A stretch of 64,000 nt of DNA from Boesenbergia rotunda (taxonomy: Eukaryota > Streptophyta > Magnoliopsida > Zingiberales > Zingiberaceae), in the NCBI GenBank assembly GCA_024364735.1, contig JAGFNQ010008760.1:62001-126000 (forward strand). The letters are read 5' to 3'. Below are positions 10,049 through 22,501 of this stretch, piece after piece. The notes under the pieces are model-generated. The model searched no databases, was not told the DNA's origin, and saw only the letters and a program-made list of their open reading frames with translations. Position numbers and translations under genes: made by a program. Positions within the stretch are counted from its first letter, which is position 1, and each line of letters opens with the position of its first letter.

Positions 10049-11122
10049 ATGGCTAGAAGACAAAGTAACCGACTTAACGAGACAACTCCATCGCCTGACC
10101 TGATACAATTAGTGACCCAGCTCCAGCGTCAAGTTACTGAGCAGCAGCAAACTATTAATACCTTGATGAATCAGCAAGAAAATTCTACTACTCCACCAGT
10201 GAACCAGACTGCTATACCCGTCGCGCCCACAGTTACGCAAACCCTTCCGACCGGCCCGACCAATGTAGCATGACAAGAGGCTTATCTGATCCAGTGGTTG
10301 AGGCTGAAACCGAAAAATTTCTCGGGTGCTAGCGAACCATGGGATGCCCAAGCGTGGCTCAAGACAGTGGAAAGTACAATAGAGCTGCTAGACTAGCCTG
10401 AGCATGAGAAGATCAAGTGCGCATCATTTTGCCTTTTTGGGGATGCTAGGATGTGGTGGGAAAGGGTCAAGGCAAAAAGACAGGTGAACCAGATGATGTG
10501 GTCAGACTTCGAATCGGAGTTCTTCGAAGAATTTTTCAACATGCGTGTCATAAACAAACATTACGATGAATTCATGGAATTTCGACAGGGCAACCTCTCG
10601 GTCAATGAAGCCATGAAGAAATTCAATCGACTGGCTCGTATATGCCCCGAACTAGTCTGCACCGAGAAAGAAAGGGTCCGACTTATGCTAAAGATGTTGC
10701 GGCCCGAAATAGCTCTGAACGTGGCCGGCGGAGTTAACAGACCGCAGACCGCTGAGGAGCTGTTTAGTAGCGCCCTACTCACTGAGCACTATCTAAACAA
10801 TATCAATCAGCAAAGGAAGGCGCTAAATGAAAGTAAGGATCAAGTTCACTCCGAAATTCTCGATTCTTCCTTTCATTATTTTTGATGCTTTACCTTTCAT
10901 CATCGCTCAGGAGGGCAAAAACCCCCGAGTGGCCATACTAACTGGAAGGGAGACCAAGGTGGCAAACGAAAGTCATGGAACAATCCTCAAGGGGGCCCAA
11001 CAAATAAACATGCCAAGCCTTTTCCGTGCGCGACATGCGGAAAAGGGTAGCCCGGGGAATGCCGTAAAGGTACGAATAGGTGTTTCACCTGTGGAGTGGA
11101 AGGGCATATGGCGGCTTATTGT
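10049..11122 (+). pseudogene. Gy2 Gag
   Basis: The ATG at 10049 gives MARRQSN, a Gln-rich coiled segment (LQRQVTEQQQ) and the capsid part (WDAQAWLKTVES, LFGDARMWWERVKAKR, FNRLARICPELVC). The zinc knuckle CX2CX4HX4C is complete at 11081-11122 (CFTCGVEGHMAAYC). Breaks: TGA at 10271 where Gy3 has Arg in GIRQEAYLIQ, TAG at 10393 where Gy3 has Trp, a stop at 10883 and a stop in the first knuckle. All parts stay in the same frame, so decay is mainly point mutation. Confidence 0.88.
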
Positions 11123-11640
11123 CCTGCCAAGAACCTGGCCCCTCCCCAACCACTCGTCGAGTACCAAGGTGCCCCAGCGAAACTACACTACATGCAAGCT
11201 GAGCTGGAAGGTACCCCGATGCTGGAGGCCCCACCAACTATGACGAATGCCAGGGTTTTCTCGGTTACCAAGGAGGACGCTGCAGAAGCTTCTACGGTTG
11301 TCACAGGTCAGATACTTATTTTCAGTCAGTACGCTACTGCATTATTTGATACTGGAGCAACGCACTCGTTCATTTCTGTGCCATACACCAAGAAGATAGA
11401 TGTGTTTCCGTAAGTGTTAGACTGCAAGTTCTTAACGACCCTGCCTTTGGGAGAAATAATGACACCCACTCATATGCTGCGTGCGGTGCCGGTCGGAATC
11501 GCAGAAAGGGAACTCTACTACGATCTGATAGTACTCGACATGCAAGATTATGATGTTATAATGGGAATGGATTTCCTGGGCAAATATGGTGCTTCTATCG
11601 AGTGCCATAAGCGAAAGGTGGTCTTTCGACCCAAGGCAGG
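11123..11640 (+). pseudogene. Gy2 aspartic protease
   Basis: The active site ALFDTGATHSFIS lies at about 11337-11375, with [15 protein letters not shown] further on as in other chromovirus proteases. The frame continues from the zinc knuckle but has one TAA at 11411, just after the active site. Frame and spacing agree with Gy1 (2465-3280), so only this stop breaks it. It would process Gag-Pol in the virus-like particle. Confidence 0.85.
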
Positions 11641-13202
11641 TTCTACGTTTGAATTCGTTGGAGAGCCAAGGAAAAGAACCGGGAAATTTTTATCAACTCT
11701 CCAAGCACAGAAGATGTTAGACAAGGGATATACTGGATTTCTAGCATATGTGGTTGACGCCAGTCAAATGAAGAACCAGAAGCTAGAAGATGTCAGGGTT
11801 GTATGCGATTACCCAGAGGTATTCCCAGATGAATTACCAGGATTAACTCCTGAAAGAGAGGTGGAATTCGAGATCGAATTGGTTCCTGGTACTAACCCGA
11901 TCTCCAAGGCACCTTACCGTATGGCGCCAGTTGAATTAAAGGAGCTTCAAGAACAGCTACAGGAATTGCTTGATAAGGGATTTATTCGCCCTAGTCATTC
12001 CCCGTGGGGAGCTCCGGTACTGTTTGTGAAGAAGAAAGACGGATCTATGCGAATGTGCATAGATTATCGAGCACTGAACAACGTAACGATCAAGAACAGG
12101 TATCCCCTTCCGAGAATAGATGACCTGTTTGACCAATTAAAGGGAGCCACTGTTTTCTCGAAAATTGATCTGAGGTCTGGTTACCATCAAGTTAGAGTAA
12201 GACAAGGGGATATTCTGAAGACGGCCTTCCGAACGAGGTACGGGCATTTTGAATTCGTTGTTATGCCCTTCGGCGTGACAAATGCTCCTGCTATGTTTAT
12301 GGACCTTATGAATCGGGTATTCTCGTCCTTCCTCGACAAATTTGTGATTGTCTTCATCGACGATATCGTTATTTATTCAAGGACCCAGGAAGAGCACGTC
12401 GAGCACCTGAAGATAGTATTACAGGTTCTTCGGGAGAAGCAACTGTATGCAAAATTCTCCAAATGCGAGTTCTGGCTCAACCAAGTGGGTTTTTTGGGCC
12501 ATATTATTTCCAAGGATGGGGTTATGGTGGACCCAACAAAGATTGAAGCTGTGAATAACTGGAGCCAGCCAAAGAACGCCATTGAAATTAGAGCTTTCTC
12601 GGGCTAGCGGGCTATTATCGAAAATTTATGGAGGACTTTGCGAGAATTGTAGCCCCTCTAACGGCTCTCACCCGGAAAGATAAAAAGTATGAGTGGACGG
12701 AGAACTGCGAAAGGAGTTTCTTAGAGCTAAAAAGGAGACTTACAGTGCTCCAATTCTTACCCTTCCGGAAAGTAATCAGAACATTCATATGTACAGTGAT
12801 GCCTCCAAACTGGGTCTTGGAGCTGTACTTATGCAGAGTGGTAAGGTCATTGCTTATGCCTCTAGGCAACTCAAGGAACATGAACAGAACTACCCCACTC
12901 ACGATTTAGAACTGGACGCGGTGGTCTTCGCTCTTAAGATATGGAGGCATTATCTGTATGGAGCACAGTGTAGGATTTATATAGACCACCAGAGTCTGCG
13001 ATACTTCTTCACTCAGAAAGACTGGAATATGCGACAACGCCGATGGCTTGAGCTGGTGAAGGACTACGACTGCGAGATCTTCTACCATCCAGGGAAGGCA
13101 AACAAAGTGGCTGATGCCCTCAGCCGGAAGTCAAGTGCCACCTTGATGTCCATATCTATATTACCCTGGCCACTCGAAAGAGAAATTATTAATTTTGGAG
13201 CG
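11641..13202 (+). pseudogene. Gy2 reverse transcriptase and RNase H
   Basis: RT is open to 12607, with [52 protein letters not shown] and the intact catalytic FIDDIVIYS at about 12354. A shift near 12600 leaves the connection domain in another frame (12628 on). A second shift near 12742 moves to the RNase H frame ([31 protein letters not shown]). The RT active site itself is preserved. Confidence 0.9.
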
Positions 13203-13858
13203 AGGTCATCTCCGGACGACTTTCTACCATGACCATGTCACCCTATGAAGCCTTGTACGGGAGGAGATGCAGGTCCCCAATCTGTTGGTACGATGGTGGT
13301 GAAAAGAAGGAAATGAGGCTCAAGACGGATCTCATTGACGACACCACCCGAGCTATACAGAACATTCGACAACGAATAGAAGCTGCTCAGAGCCGGCAGA
13401 AGAGTTATGCAGATGTCCGGCGTAGGCCACTGGAATTTGAGGTTGGAGATTTGGTATTCCTCAAGGTGGCTCCTATGAAAGGAGTAACGAGATTTGGGAA
13501 GAAAGGAAAACTAAGTCCGTGGTATGTGGGACCGTACCCGATACTGGAAAGAGTCAGCAAGGTGGCATATGAGCTAGAGCAGCCTCAAGAGATGTCGGCT
13601 ATTCATAATGTGTTCCATGTGTCAATGCTTAAGAAGTGTATTCCAAATACAGAGCAAGTGATCGAGCCACAGACAGTACAAGTTCAGAAGGACCTGAGTT
13701 TTGAAAGCCGACCTATCCAGATCTTGGATCGGGAAATCAAAAAGCTAAGGAACAAGGAGGTACCCATAGTCAAGGTCCTATGGCAAAGTCAAAGGTTCGA
13801 GGAAGCTACCTAGGAACGCGAGGACGAGATGAGACGCAAGTACCCAGAGCTATTCTAA
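13203..13858 (+). pseudogene. Gy2 integrase C-terminus and chromodomain, core deleted
   Basis: The sequence passes from EVISGRLST straight to [15 protein letters not shown]. In Gy3 these two points are about 275 codons apart and enclose the HHCC zinc domain and the DDE catalytic core. The GPY/F module (VGPYPILERVSKVAYELEQP) and the chromodomain (IQILDREIKKLRNKEVPIVK through YPELF) remain, with one TAG at 13811 where Gy3 has Trp. The deletion leaves the frame intact across the joint. Integration in cis is impossible. Confidence 0.9.
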
Positions 13859-13880
13859 GTTCGAGGATGAACTTTCACGA

Positions 13881-13892
13881 GGTATGGGGGAT
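13881..13892 (+). other. Gy2 polypurine tract
   Basis: GGTATGGGGGAT ends immediately before the 3' LTR TG at 13893. Confidence 0.75.
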
Positions 13893-14218
13893 TGTAACGA
13901 CACGAAAAATTTTCTCAATATTTTCATCAAAAATATTGACCATGCCTAGACAGATTCTTAAGGAGCATGGGGACACTAGTATAAACCTTAGCGTGGTGAT
14001 CCATGATTTTCGATATAAAATAAGAAGCTAAGTGCTAATGGGCTTTACATGGGTTTTCTAGTACCATGATTACTAGTGGATTTTAGGTAGAATTTAATAT
14101 AAATAGAAATGGATTTAAATTAGGAATATTAGCATGGCTATGGGTAGGCCTTAGGGGGCATTGCCGAAATTTAAAAGAAAATTAAATTAAAATAAAAATA
14201 AAAAAATAAAGTGCATGC

Positions 14219-14280
14219 ACCAAGGATTGAACCTTGGACCTAGTATAACACCATGCATGTACTAACCAATTCACTTAGCA
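14219..14280 (-). promoter_or_regulatory. tRNA-like A/B-box module in Gy2 3' LTR
   Basis: Second copy of the module at 6795-6860, with the B-box GTTCAATCC preserved. Confidence 0.5.
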
Positions 14281-14387
14281 AGGGAGTGCTAGTAGGGAAT
14301 GAAGAGGATTTTGGTTAAGGCTTAGGGAAGTGAAGAGTCATCAAGAGAAGAGATACCATGACCCTTCACTTGCCCTCCTTCATGGGG

Positions 14388-14393
14388 TATAAA
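14388..14393 (+). promoter_or_regulatory. TATA box of Gy2 3' LTR
   Basis: GGGGTATAAAGA, identical to 6961-6972. Could drive read-out into Co1. Confidence 0.65.
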
Positions 14394-14646
14394 GAATAGA
14401 TGAAAGAGGAGGCATGGAAGTTACTCTTTCTTTTCTTCATCCACCAAGTCCATTCTTCTTCCTCCTCCTTCCTTCTCCTAGCCGAAACCCACCAAGACCC
14501 CTCCCCCCTTGGAAAAGCTTCACAAGGAAACTTTATCTTGAAGATCCAAGACTTTCTACAAGGCTACAAGGGCTAAGGAGAGGTCTAGGGTCAAAGAGTT
14601 TTCTTTTGGCTTCTCTATTCAAGGTGATAATCAAAGACAAACTAAG

Positions 14647-16830
14647 GTAAGACCCCCTCACCTATGGTGTAATTGTTTCTCAGATGTTTATCAAGATTTA
14701 GACTTTTGTTTAAGATCCAAGTTAAGAAAACCATGAGGTAGGGCTTTAGGGTTTCGGCCAAGCCTTAAGATTGGGGCTTGGGGATGTTGTATACTTTCAT
14801 TCATGTTACCTAATATTTTATTATGATAAGTAAGGTATAGATAATGATTTAGGGAAAGTTGGGGGCACTCTAAGGCTCCCTAGGGTTGCGGCCCATATCA
14901 AGAGGGGATGGATAGGATGATATCTAACCCTTCAAGCATGTTATTATGTTTTCCTATCATTTAATGAAGATAAATTGTGAATGATGGGAATTTTCCATGT
15001 GCTTGTGACCCTCTAGGGTTTCGGCCAAAGTCAAAAGGTAAGGCTAGGACTTAGGGTTAGCTCCAATGATGGGGTCTAATAGCTCCCTATGGCTTTGTAA
15101 GTAATGTATGAGTTTTCTTTTACTCATGAAACCTTCCATGTTAATTGAATGATGGAGTCTTCCCCTATGAAACTTTCGGCCAACTCAAGGTTCTAGGGTT
15201 TGGGTTGGGCTAAGGTCTCAAGGATACTTGGTTGTAGGTTACTATGATGTATGTACAAGTTAAGCATGTGGTAAGAATTATTATGCTACCTATAACCCTA
15301 GCTTTATGTGGGATATGCCATGATTTTGTATATTTAGGTTATGTGCCATGTTATTCATGAATGTTTTAACCATATACCATGAACACCTGTACTTGATGTA
15401 GGCTTCATGTCATATAGAATAATGAATGTATGCTGTTAAATGCCTATAATAGGTATATATTCATGAAGGACTATGCATGTTCTACGATGCGTGACATGAA
15501 CCTAAGTAATGTAGAATACCATGAACCTAAATAGTATGTATCCTGTTCATATGAATTTTACCAATGCATACTCTATGATGGACACTAGGATTATGTATGT
15601 ATGTCATGTTTTATGAATGAAGAAGATGAATGAAGATAAGATTTATACCTTAAGTACAAATGATAAGTATGAATGATGAAGGTATAATGATGTTGTGAAT
15701 TAAGTATGGATGATGAAATGCCAAGTATGTTGATGTCATGCTTCATGTACCAAGATTATGTTCATGTCTTTAAGTATGCAATGTATATGCTATGAATGAT
15801 GAAGCATGTTAAGTATGAAATGTATGTGCTATGAGTGATGAAGCATGTAAAGATATTTTACTTTATGAATGGGCTTGTACCGGACCGAAGTATGGGTCCA
15901 AGGGATGGGCACCTAAGAATGCCTCGGTGTTGGACTACCGTAGCTATCCACGGTTCTAGGACTACCGAAGTTGTCCAACAGGGATGGGCACCTTAAGAAC
16001 TCCTCGGTTCAGGGACTACCATAGCTGTCCTTACCCTAGTAGGTCGAGACTAGCTACCTCATATCTACTTAGGGATGCGCGCATATGATGTATGTATGTG
16101 GTACAAGCGGGGGACCCCAATGATGTGATGATTATATTTAAGTATTTAAAAGTATGATTTTCAATTAAGCATCCTTATGTATATGCATCTGACTCATGTA
16201 TCCATTCATGTAATGCATCCTGCTATGGTAAATGTTTTATGTTAAGGATATGCTCATGTTTATGTCAAAAATATGCTCATGTGTTATGATAAGAATATGC
16301 CATGATGGTAAATATTTTATGCTTATGTATTATGATAAGAATATGCCATTATGGTAAATGTTTTATGCTTATGTTTTATAACATGCTACGTTTTATGATA
16401 AGAATTATGTCATTCTAAGTATAGTTATGTTTATATTTATGCTATGTATCTTGCCATGTTAAGTATAATTATATTTATATTTATGTCATGTATCATGTCA
16501 TGTTAAGTATATTTATGTTTATATTTATGTCATGTATCATGTCATGTTAAGTATATTTATGTTTATATTTATGCCATGTATCATGCCATATCAAGTATAA
16601 TTATGTTTATATTTAGGCCATGTATTATGTTATGTTAAGTATAATTTATGCTTATGTTCTATGTTAAGCATTGTGTCATGCTAAATGATTTTATATGCTT
16701 ATATTCTATGTAAAGCACTCAGTCATGTTAATGTTTCATGTACTTAAGATTAAGTGATGAATGGTTTTAGTGAGTAGGAAAGGATCTTACTAAGCCTATG
16801 TACTTATAGTCTTATTTCCTTATACCACAG
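14647..16830 (+). other. candidate LTR-embedded intron, Gy2 3' LTR
   Basis: Donor GTAAGACC and acceptor TTATACCACAG match the 5' LTR pair (7223, 9405). In this copy the acceptor is the better consensus. Confidence 0.45.
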
Positions 16831-17206
16831 ATCAAGCAAGAGGATAATGATGGAAGCAGCAGGAGGGGCATGAACGTGTGTGTGGTAGTGACTTGGCCAA
16901 GGGAAGAAAAGTTTTAATATTATACTTCGTCACATGTTCTAGGTTTTGCAAGTCTTATGTTAAACTTATGATGGTTTTGTCAAGAACAAATTACACTTGC
17001 TACGTATGTTACGGATGACTTATGTGGGGTTATAATATGATGTTAAGTATGATGTTAATATGTCAAGTTCCCATGTCATCATGTAGGAAGGATAGTTTGG
17101 TGCATGTATGTATAAGCTTTAAATTATTCCGCTGCATTATGATGTTCACATGCCCTATGTATGTTAGCGTAACGCCGCCTTACAGAAAAAAAAGGTGGGC
17201 GGTACA

Positions 17207-17211
17207 GTCTC
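17207..17211. repeat. Gy2 target-site duplication, right copy
   Basis: GTCTC, partner of CTCTC at 6466-6470. Confidence 0.75.
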
Positions 17212-18196
17212 TCTCCTCCTTAGAAGAGGGACCTTGAGTCTTCGAAAGACTCACACCATGTGACATCGGTAGAAATCCCTTCTTCGAATTCTGCATGGCA
17301 AAACGATTAAGCACCTTGTCAATATATGTACTCTGACTTAAGCCAAGTAATCTCTTAGATCTATCTCTATAGATCTTGATGCCTAGGATATAGGCTGCTT
17401 CACCTAAGCCTTTCATTGAGAAACAATTCCCTAGCCACGTCTTCACAGACTGTAGTGAAGGGATATCATTCCCAATGAGGAGTATGTCATCGACATACAA
17501 GATTAGGAAGATAACTATGCTCCCACTAACCCTCTTGTAGACACAGGGTTCATTTTCATTCTTGATGAAACCAAACGCTTTGATTGCATCATCGAATCGA
17601 AGATTCCAGCTTCGAGAAGCTTGCTTTAGCCCATAAATGGACCTTTACAATTTACATACCTTTCCAGCATGCTCTGGATCTACAAAACCCTCAGGTTGTG
17701 TCATGTACACATTCTCGAGTAGATTCCCATTTAGGAATGCGGTTTTGACATCCATTTGCCAGATCTCGTAATCATGGTAAGATGCAATAGCAAGCATGAT
17801 CCGAATAGACTTAAACATCGCCACTGGTGAAAAGGTTTCATCATAGTCAATACCATGAATTTGTTTGAAACCTTTAGCTACCAATCCCCCTTTATAGGTA
17901 TGCATGCGTCCATCCATGTCAGTCTTTCTTCTAAAGACCCACTTACACCCAATGGGTTTAATTCGCTCAGGTGGATCAACCAAAGTCCATACTTGGTTAG
18001 TGTACATGGATTCCATTTCCGATCTCATGGCCTCTAGTCATTTCTCAGAATCTGGGCTCATCATAGCTTCTTGATAGGATATAGGCTCATTCAACTCAAT
18101 AAGCATAACGTCATTATGGTCAGACAAGTGAAATGAGTATTTCTCTGACTGACGACGTATCCTATCAGATCTGCGAAGAGGTTGGTCTACTTGAAC
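17212..18196 (-). pseudogene. Co1 reverse transcriptase, N-terminal and middle part
   Basis: Copia RT: VWTLVDPPERIKPIGCKWVF, KGFKQIHGIDYDETFSPVA, MDVKTAFLNGNLLENVYMTQ (18028-17645), then the catalytic YVDDILLIGND at about 17497-17465 and RSKRLLGLSQSTYIDKVLNR. A stop at 17645 and another frame break before YVDD disrupt it. The frame runs into Gy2 at 17206 and its continuation is 6465-5847. Confidence 0.9.
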
Positions 18197-19399
18197 AGCT
18201 TATTGTTCCACAACTTCTTGTGTAACAATCTCATGATCCACAAGATCTTGTGGTGACTGTTCAATGTCCATTAAGGCCTCAGTACTATCTGCATCTTGAA
18301 CTTCTTCAAGATGGATTTTACTCTCACTAGTTCTTCTAGAAATAAACACCTTTTCTAGAAAAACACCATTTCTAGCGACAAACACTTTACCTAGTGTGGG
18401 ATTGTAAAAGTAATATCCCTCTGTTTTCGTGGGATATCCTACAAAATAACACATATCAGATTTGGGTCCTAGTTTATCTGAGACTTGACGTCGAACGTAA
18501 GCCTCACAACCCCAAATCTTCATAAAAGACATCGTGGGACTCTTCCCAGTCCATATCGTAAATGGTGTCTTTGTGACGGCCTTTGATGGAACTCGGTTAA
18601 GTGTGAAAAGAGTCGTCTCTAGAGCGAATCCCCAGAAGGAAGTAGGAAGGTCTGTCTGACTCATCATCAATCGTACCATATCTAATAGAGTACGATTTCT
18701 CCGCTCGGACACATCATTCCACTGTGGTGTTCCAGGTGGAGTGAGTTGGGATATGATCCCACACTTTGCTAGATGGTCACGAAACTCTTGGCTAAGGTAT
18801 TCACCACCTCGATTTGATCGAAGCATCTTAATATTCTTGCCAAGTTGGTTTTGTACTTCACTTTTGAATTCTTTGAACTTTTCAAAGGATTCCGACTTGT
18901 GTTTTATGAGATACACATAGCCGTATCTACTGACATCATCAGTGAAAGTGATGAAGTACTGATAGCCTCATCTAGCTGCGACATTGAAAGGTCCACATAC
19001 ATCAGTATGTATGAGTCCTAACAAGTCTGTCGCTCTTTCGTCGTGTCCACTAAATGGAGTCTTGGCCATCTTGCCTAGAAGACAAGATTCACATGTCTCA
19101 TATGATTCAAAATCAAATGAGTCCAGTAATCCATCCTTATGGAGCTGGGATATACGACTCTCATTTATATGTCCTAAGCGACAATGCCAGAGATATGTTT
19201 GGTTTGTTTCATTGGGTTTGAACCGTTTGATATTTATGTTATAGATTGGGTTCTCAAGGTCTAGAGCATAGAGTCCATTCATAAGTGGTGCATTACAATA
19301 GAACATGTCATTTATCATTATAGAACAACATTTGTCCTTTAAGATAAATGAAAAGTCTTTCTTATCCAAACAAGATACTGAAATTATGTTTTTAGTCAA
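18197..19399 (-). pseudogene. Co1 GAG-pre-integrase domain and integrase
   Basis: The pre-integrase zinc region is at 19399-18968 (WHCRLGHINESRISQLHKDG, CESCLLGKMAKTPFSG: HHCC pattern) with HTDVCGPF, the first DDE aspartate. The core continues 18916-18200 (LRSNRGGEYLSQEF; WNDVSERRNRTLLDMVR with the catalytic glutamate). In the second motif the usual SDRGGEY reads SNRGGEY, so the second catalytic Asp is Asn. A TGA near 18966 separates the two frames. Confidence 0.9.
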
Positions 19400-19414
19400 T
19401 GCAGGTACATAAAA

Positions 19415-19753
19415 TCACTCCTCTAGTTCTAAGATAAGCCCAGTGAGCAAAGACAAGGAATAAGTTCCTACAGCTATGGCAGCGACTCTTGCTCCATTGT
19501 CTACTCGTAGGTCCATTTCGCCCTTTGTCAATGATCTAGCTCTTTGAAGGCCCTGCACATTAGTACAAATATGAGACGCACATCCGGTATCTAATACCCA
19601 TGAAGAAGAGATAGATAGATTGACTTCTATAACATAAATACCTGAAGCGGAAGTCTCACTTCTTTTCTTCTTTACATCCTCTAGGTAATGTTTCCAGTTC
19701 CTCTTCCAATGTCCAGTCTCACCACAGTGGAAGCACGTCCCTTCATTAGGCAC
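19415..19753 (-). pseudogene. Co1 zinc knuckle and aspartic protease
   Basis: CFHCGETGHWKRNWKHY has the first two Cys and the His, but the last Cys is Trp, so the knuckle is defective. The copia protease site WVLDTGCASHIC follows, then LRVDNGARVAAIAVGTYSL. It overlaps the end of gag in another frame through a shift near 19700-19750. Confidence 0.85.
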
Positions 19754-20480
19754 TTTATCTTTAGCCTTGGATGTAGTAGAGTTGGCTTTGCCTTTGACTT
19801 GGGTCTTACCCTTGCCTTTAAGCTTCCATTTGCCTTTGCCTTTTGTACCATCAGTACATTACTGGTTTTGGTTTTCTTGAGATTAGGTTCAGCAGCTCTT
19901 AACAAGCTGAGCATCTCAGGCAAAGGCTTGTCAATTTCATTCATGTTGTAGTTCATGACAAATTGATTATACCCCTCCGACAATGATTGCAGGATAAGGT
20001 CCGTTGCCAATTCTTGGCCCTGTGGAAATCCTAGTCTTTCAAGGTTCTCGACATACCCAATCATCTTGAGTACATGAGTTCCTACAGGAGTTCCTTCTTG
20101 CATCTTGCATGCAAATAGGGCTTTAGACACCTCAAACCGCTCGTGCCTAGCTTGCCTATGAAAAAGTTGCTTTAGATGCTCAACCATCTCATGTGCATTC
20201 ATGTTCTCATGTTGCTTCTGAAGCTCAGAGTTTATGGTGGCAAGCATAAGACATGATACATCAAGTACATCATCCTGATGCTTCTTGTAAGCATCCTTTT
20301 CGGCACGGGTAGTGGTAGCGGTGGGTGCTTTGGAAGAGATTGCTCTAGGACGTACAGTTTTCGTTCTTGTTTGAGGACTATCCTCAAGTTTCTGTACCAG
20401 TCCAGGAAATTAGCTCTGTTGAGCTTGTCCTTCTCAAGGACGAATCGCAGAGAGAGAGTATTTGACGTGTTAGATGACAT
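19681..20480 (-). pseudogene. Co1 Gag
   Basis: The ATG at 20480 starts MSSNTSNTLSLRFVLEKDKL, then NFLDWYRNLRIVLKQERK, typical of this copia Gag (UBN2-like). A shift near 20240 moves to the frame at 20247-19681 with LKQLFHRQARHERFEVSKAL and YVENLERLGFPQGQELATDL. The Gag C-terminus is Lys-rich before the knuckle. Confidence 0.85.
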
Positions 20481-21686
20481 GGTGATCTACAACAGTAAAA
20501 TTATGCAGAAATAAGTATCATATCTAATTCATTTAATTAGGCCTTTAATTAAATGATGCTCCCACTGAATCGTAGAGCTTTGGTTGGGGCTAGTCATGGA
20601 TGTAGGCAAACTTAATTTACCAACACTACTAGCTCCAAACCAAATAGCAATCATTATTTATGTGGGACAAGATTCATATTATACTTCATCTTGAGTTAGC
20701 TTTGGCTAATCGCCCAAGACTTGGTATAATTAGGTAGGTAACATTTTACCAATTACATCTCATGCAACTCTTTGAAACAAAGGGTCAAGATCCACATTAC
20801 ACATCATCTTGAGTTAGCTTTGGCTAATCGCCCAAGACATGGAATAATTGTTCTCTTACCCAATTTTCTCAACTTTTGGAATATGCCTCCAAGTTTCTCA
20901 ATCTAATTGAGGGGACATAGTTAAGTCTCACCCAATGTTTGATAGCGGGACATCACAATTGTCCTCTCGCACTCTACCAAGATAAAATGCATTGCTTTAC
21001 TTTGGCAAACCCAACAACAAATGATCGAGGTAGTTTATGAGTACCAAACTTTGGTAGGCATATTGAGTTGACTTAATTAAGATTAACATCTAAGCATGCA
21101 TCACATACACACACATAGCATATATCAATATATAAGCAATAAAACGTGACATGGTTATGACCCGTATACTACGATCTTCTCAAGCCAATGAGAGGATCGA
21201 TGGTCAACCTAGGGATAACATCTTCTCCAAGTGCATCCTTTGGTCGTCATGTGTCATCGGCATCCTTCTTGTAACTTCATTCTTCAATGGACACTCCACT
21301 CCTCATTTTGTACATTACAAGTTAGGAAAACTCGAAGTTACATTCGAGTTTAAATCTATTTTTACAACAAGAAAAATAGAGATAAGGCACAACACGCAGG
21401 CCGTATTATGAATTACAACATACAATAGATTTAGGACATCAATTTTTATTATGATTATAAAAATGCTCATGAGCCGAAACCATAGGTTATAAAATTTGTC
21501 GAGTACATTCGCATCATAGCACACTTTCATATTTCATATGATGATGCTATAGACTTTTAGTTTGATCAACACAAACTTTTGTATCTCGACAAATGCTCAT
21601 ACATTATACAATCTATAATAAAATTATATCCTACTTCTATATCACATATAAAAGTTTTCTAAACTTTGTACGATCTTTAGCAAGTG
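20481..21686 (-). other. Co1 untranslated leader
   Basis: 1.2 kb between PBS and gag ATG with no credible gene. It contains two copies of a GTTAGCTTTGGCTAATCGCC stretch (about 20693 and 20814) in a direct duplication of about 120 bp. Frames at 21151 and 21315 are unsupported. Confidence 0.7.
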
Positions 21687-21698
21687 GCTCTGATACCA
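21687..21698 (-). other. Co1 primer-binding site
   Basis: The minus strand reads TGGTATCAGAGC exactly, one base from the LTR end at 21700. Initiator tRNA-Met priming. Confidence 0.9.
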
Positions 21699-21699
21699 C

Positions 21700-21905
21700 T
21701 GTAGGGATCTATAGGTAAAAATATTTAAAATCGCATCGGAAATAAGATCCCTTGAGCGATCCATGCGAAAGAAAAACTCATACAAAGTGATCTACAATTC
21801 CTATCTTATAAGAATACCTTTGTCGCATGCCCTTCGCTTATCTCGATAGTCCTTTGGTTCGTCGGATTTCTTACACGTTCATGTGTCCGTGTCTCTATGC
21901 GTATC
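21700..21905 (-). repeat. Co1 5' LTR, first part
   Basis: Starts TGTAGGGATC on plus and matches 4481-4628. Cut at 21906 by Gy3; continues at 31657. Confidence 0.88.
21901..21905. repeat. Gy3 target-site duplication, left copy
   Basis: GTATC, identical to 31652-31656. Confidence 0.9.
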
Positions 21906-22501
21906 TGTAACGCCCGACCTTATATCTACCCTAAAGGCGGGGTTACGGGACCATACTTACATATCATTATATTATCTTAAGCATGTATATCCAAACAAAA
22001 CAGTTACAATACAAGAAATGTAGTAAGCATGCTTATTGAAGACTAATTTACCAAGCAAGGTTTTTCGTTTCTTTTATATCTACATGCATTTACAACCTAA
22101 TAGGAAGATCATTTAACACACTATAGCATGGAATCTCAAGTAAGAATATAGCAAGAGTTATCTAGTCTTAGATACATGCAAAAGAGGCATTCATAAGAAA
22201 CAGAAACTAGTAATTATCTAGCATTTTACTTAGCATGCATACTACAAAATTTATACATTAATGATAGTATTATCTAGCATGACATACGTTCCATATCCCT
22301 AACTTAATCACAGTAGAGTAGTCATGATCATCATGCATTCAGAGTATAGCAATACAATTTCAATCCTTCATTGGAAGCAGTTTAGATTCTAGACAAAAAC
22401 AAGGTAGATAGAATCTTTCGTCCTTTCCCGAGCCATCACCACACACATCCTCTAGCCTTCCCTCTGCCACTTCCTTTAGTTCGAGTATTTCTTACCGCTA
22501 T

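Larger units (their letters stand above)
6471..17206 (+). mobile_element. Gy2: gypsy chromovirus (Tekay/Del-like), integrase-deleted
   Basis: Complete LTR to LTR (10,736 bp) inside the RT of Co1. Layout is 5' LTR 6471-9781, PBS 9785, gag 10049, zinc knuckle 11081, protease 11280-11600, RT-RNase H 11840-13200, remnant of integrase plus chromodomain to 13858, PPT and 3' LTR 13893-17206. RT, GPY/F and the terminal EREDEMRRKYPELF chromodomain motif place it with Tekay/Del chromoviruses. Stops, shifts and an integrase deletion make it non-autonomous. Confidence 0.92.
13893..17206 (+). repeat. Gy2 3' LTR
   Basis: 3314 bp, TGTAACGACACG...GGTACA. Same internal order as the 5' LTR: tRNA-like module 14219-14280, TATA 14388, candidate intron 14647-16830, repeats about 16240-16660. 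No gene; the frame at 14414-14650 crosses the donor and is not convincing. Confidence 0.92.
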
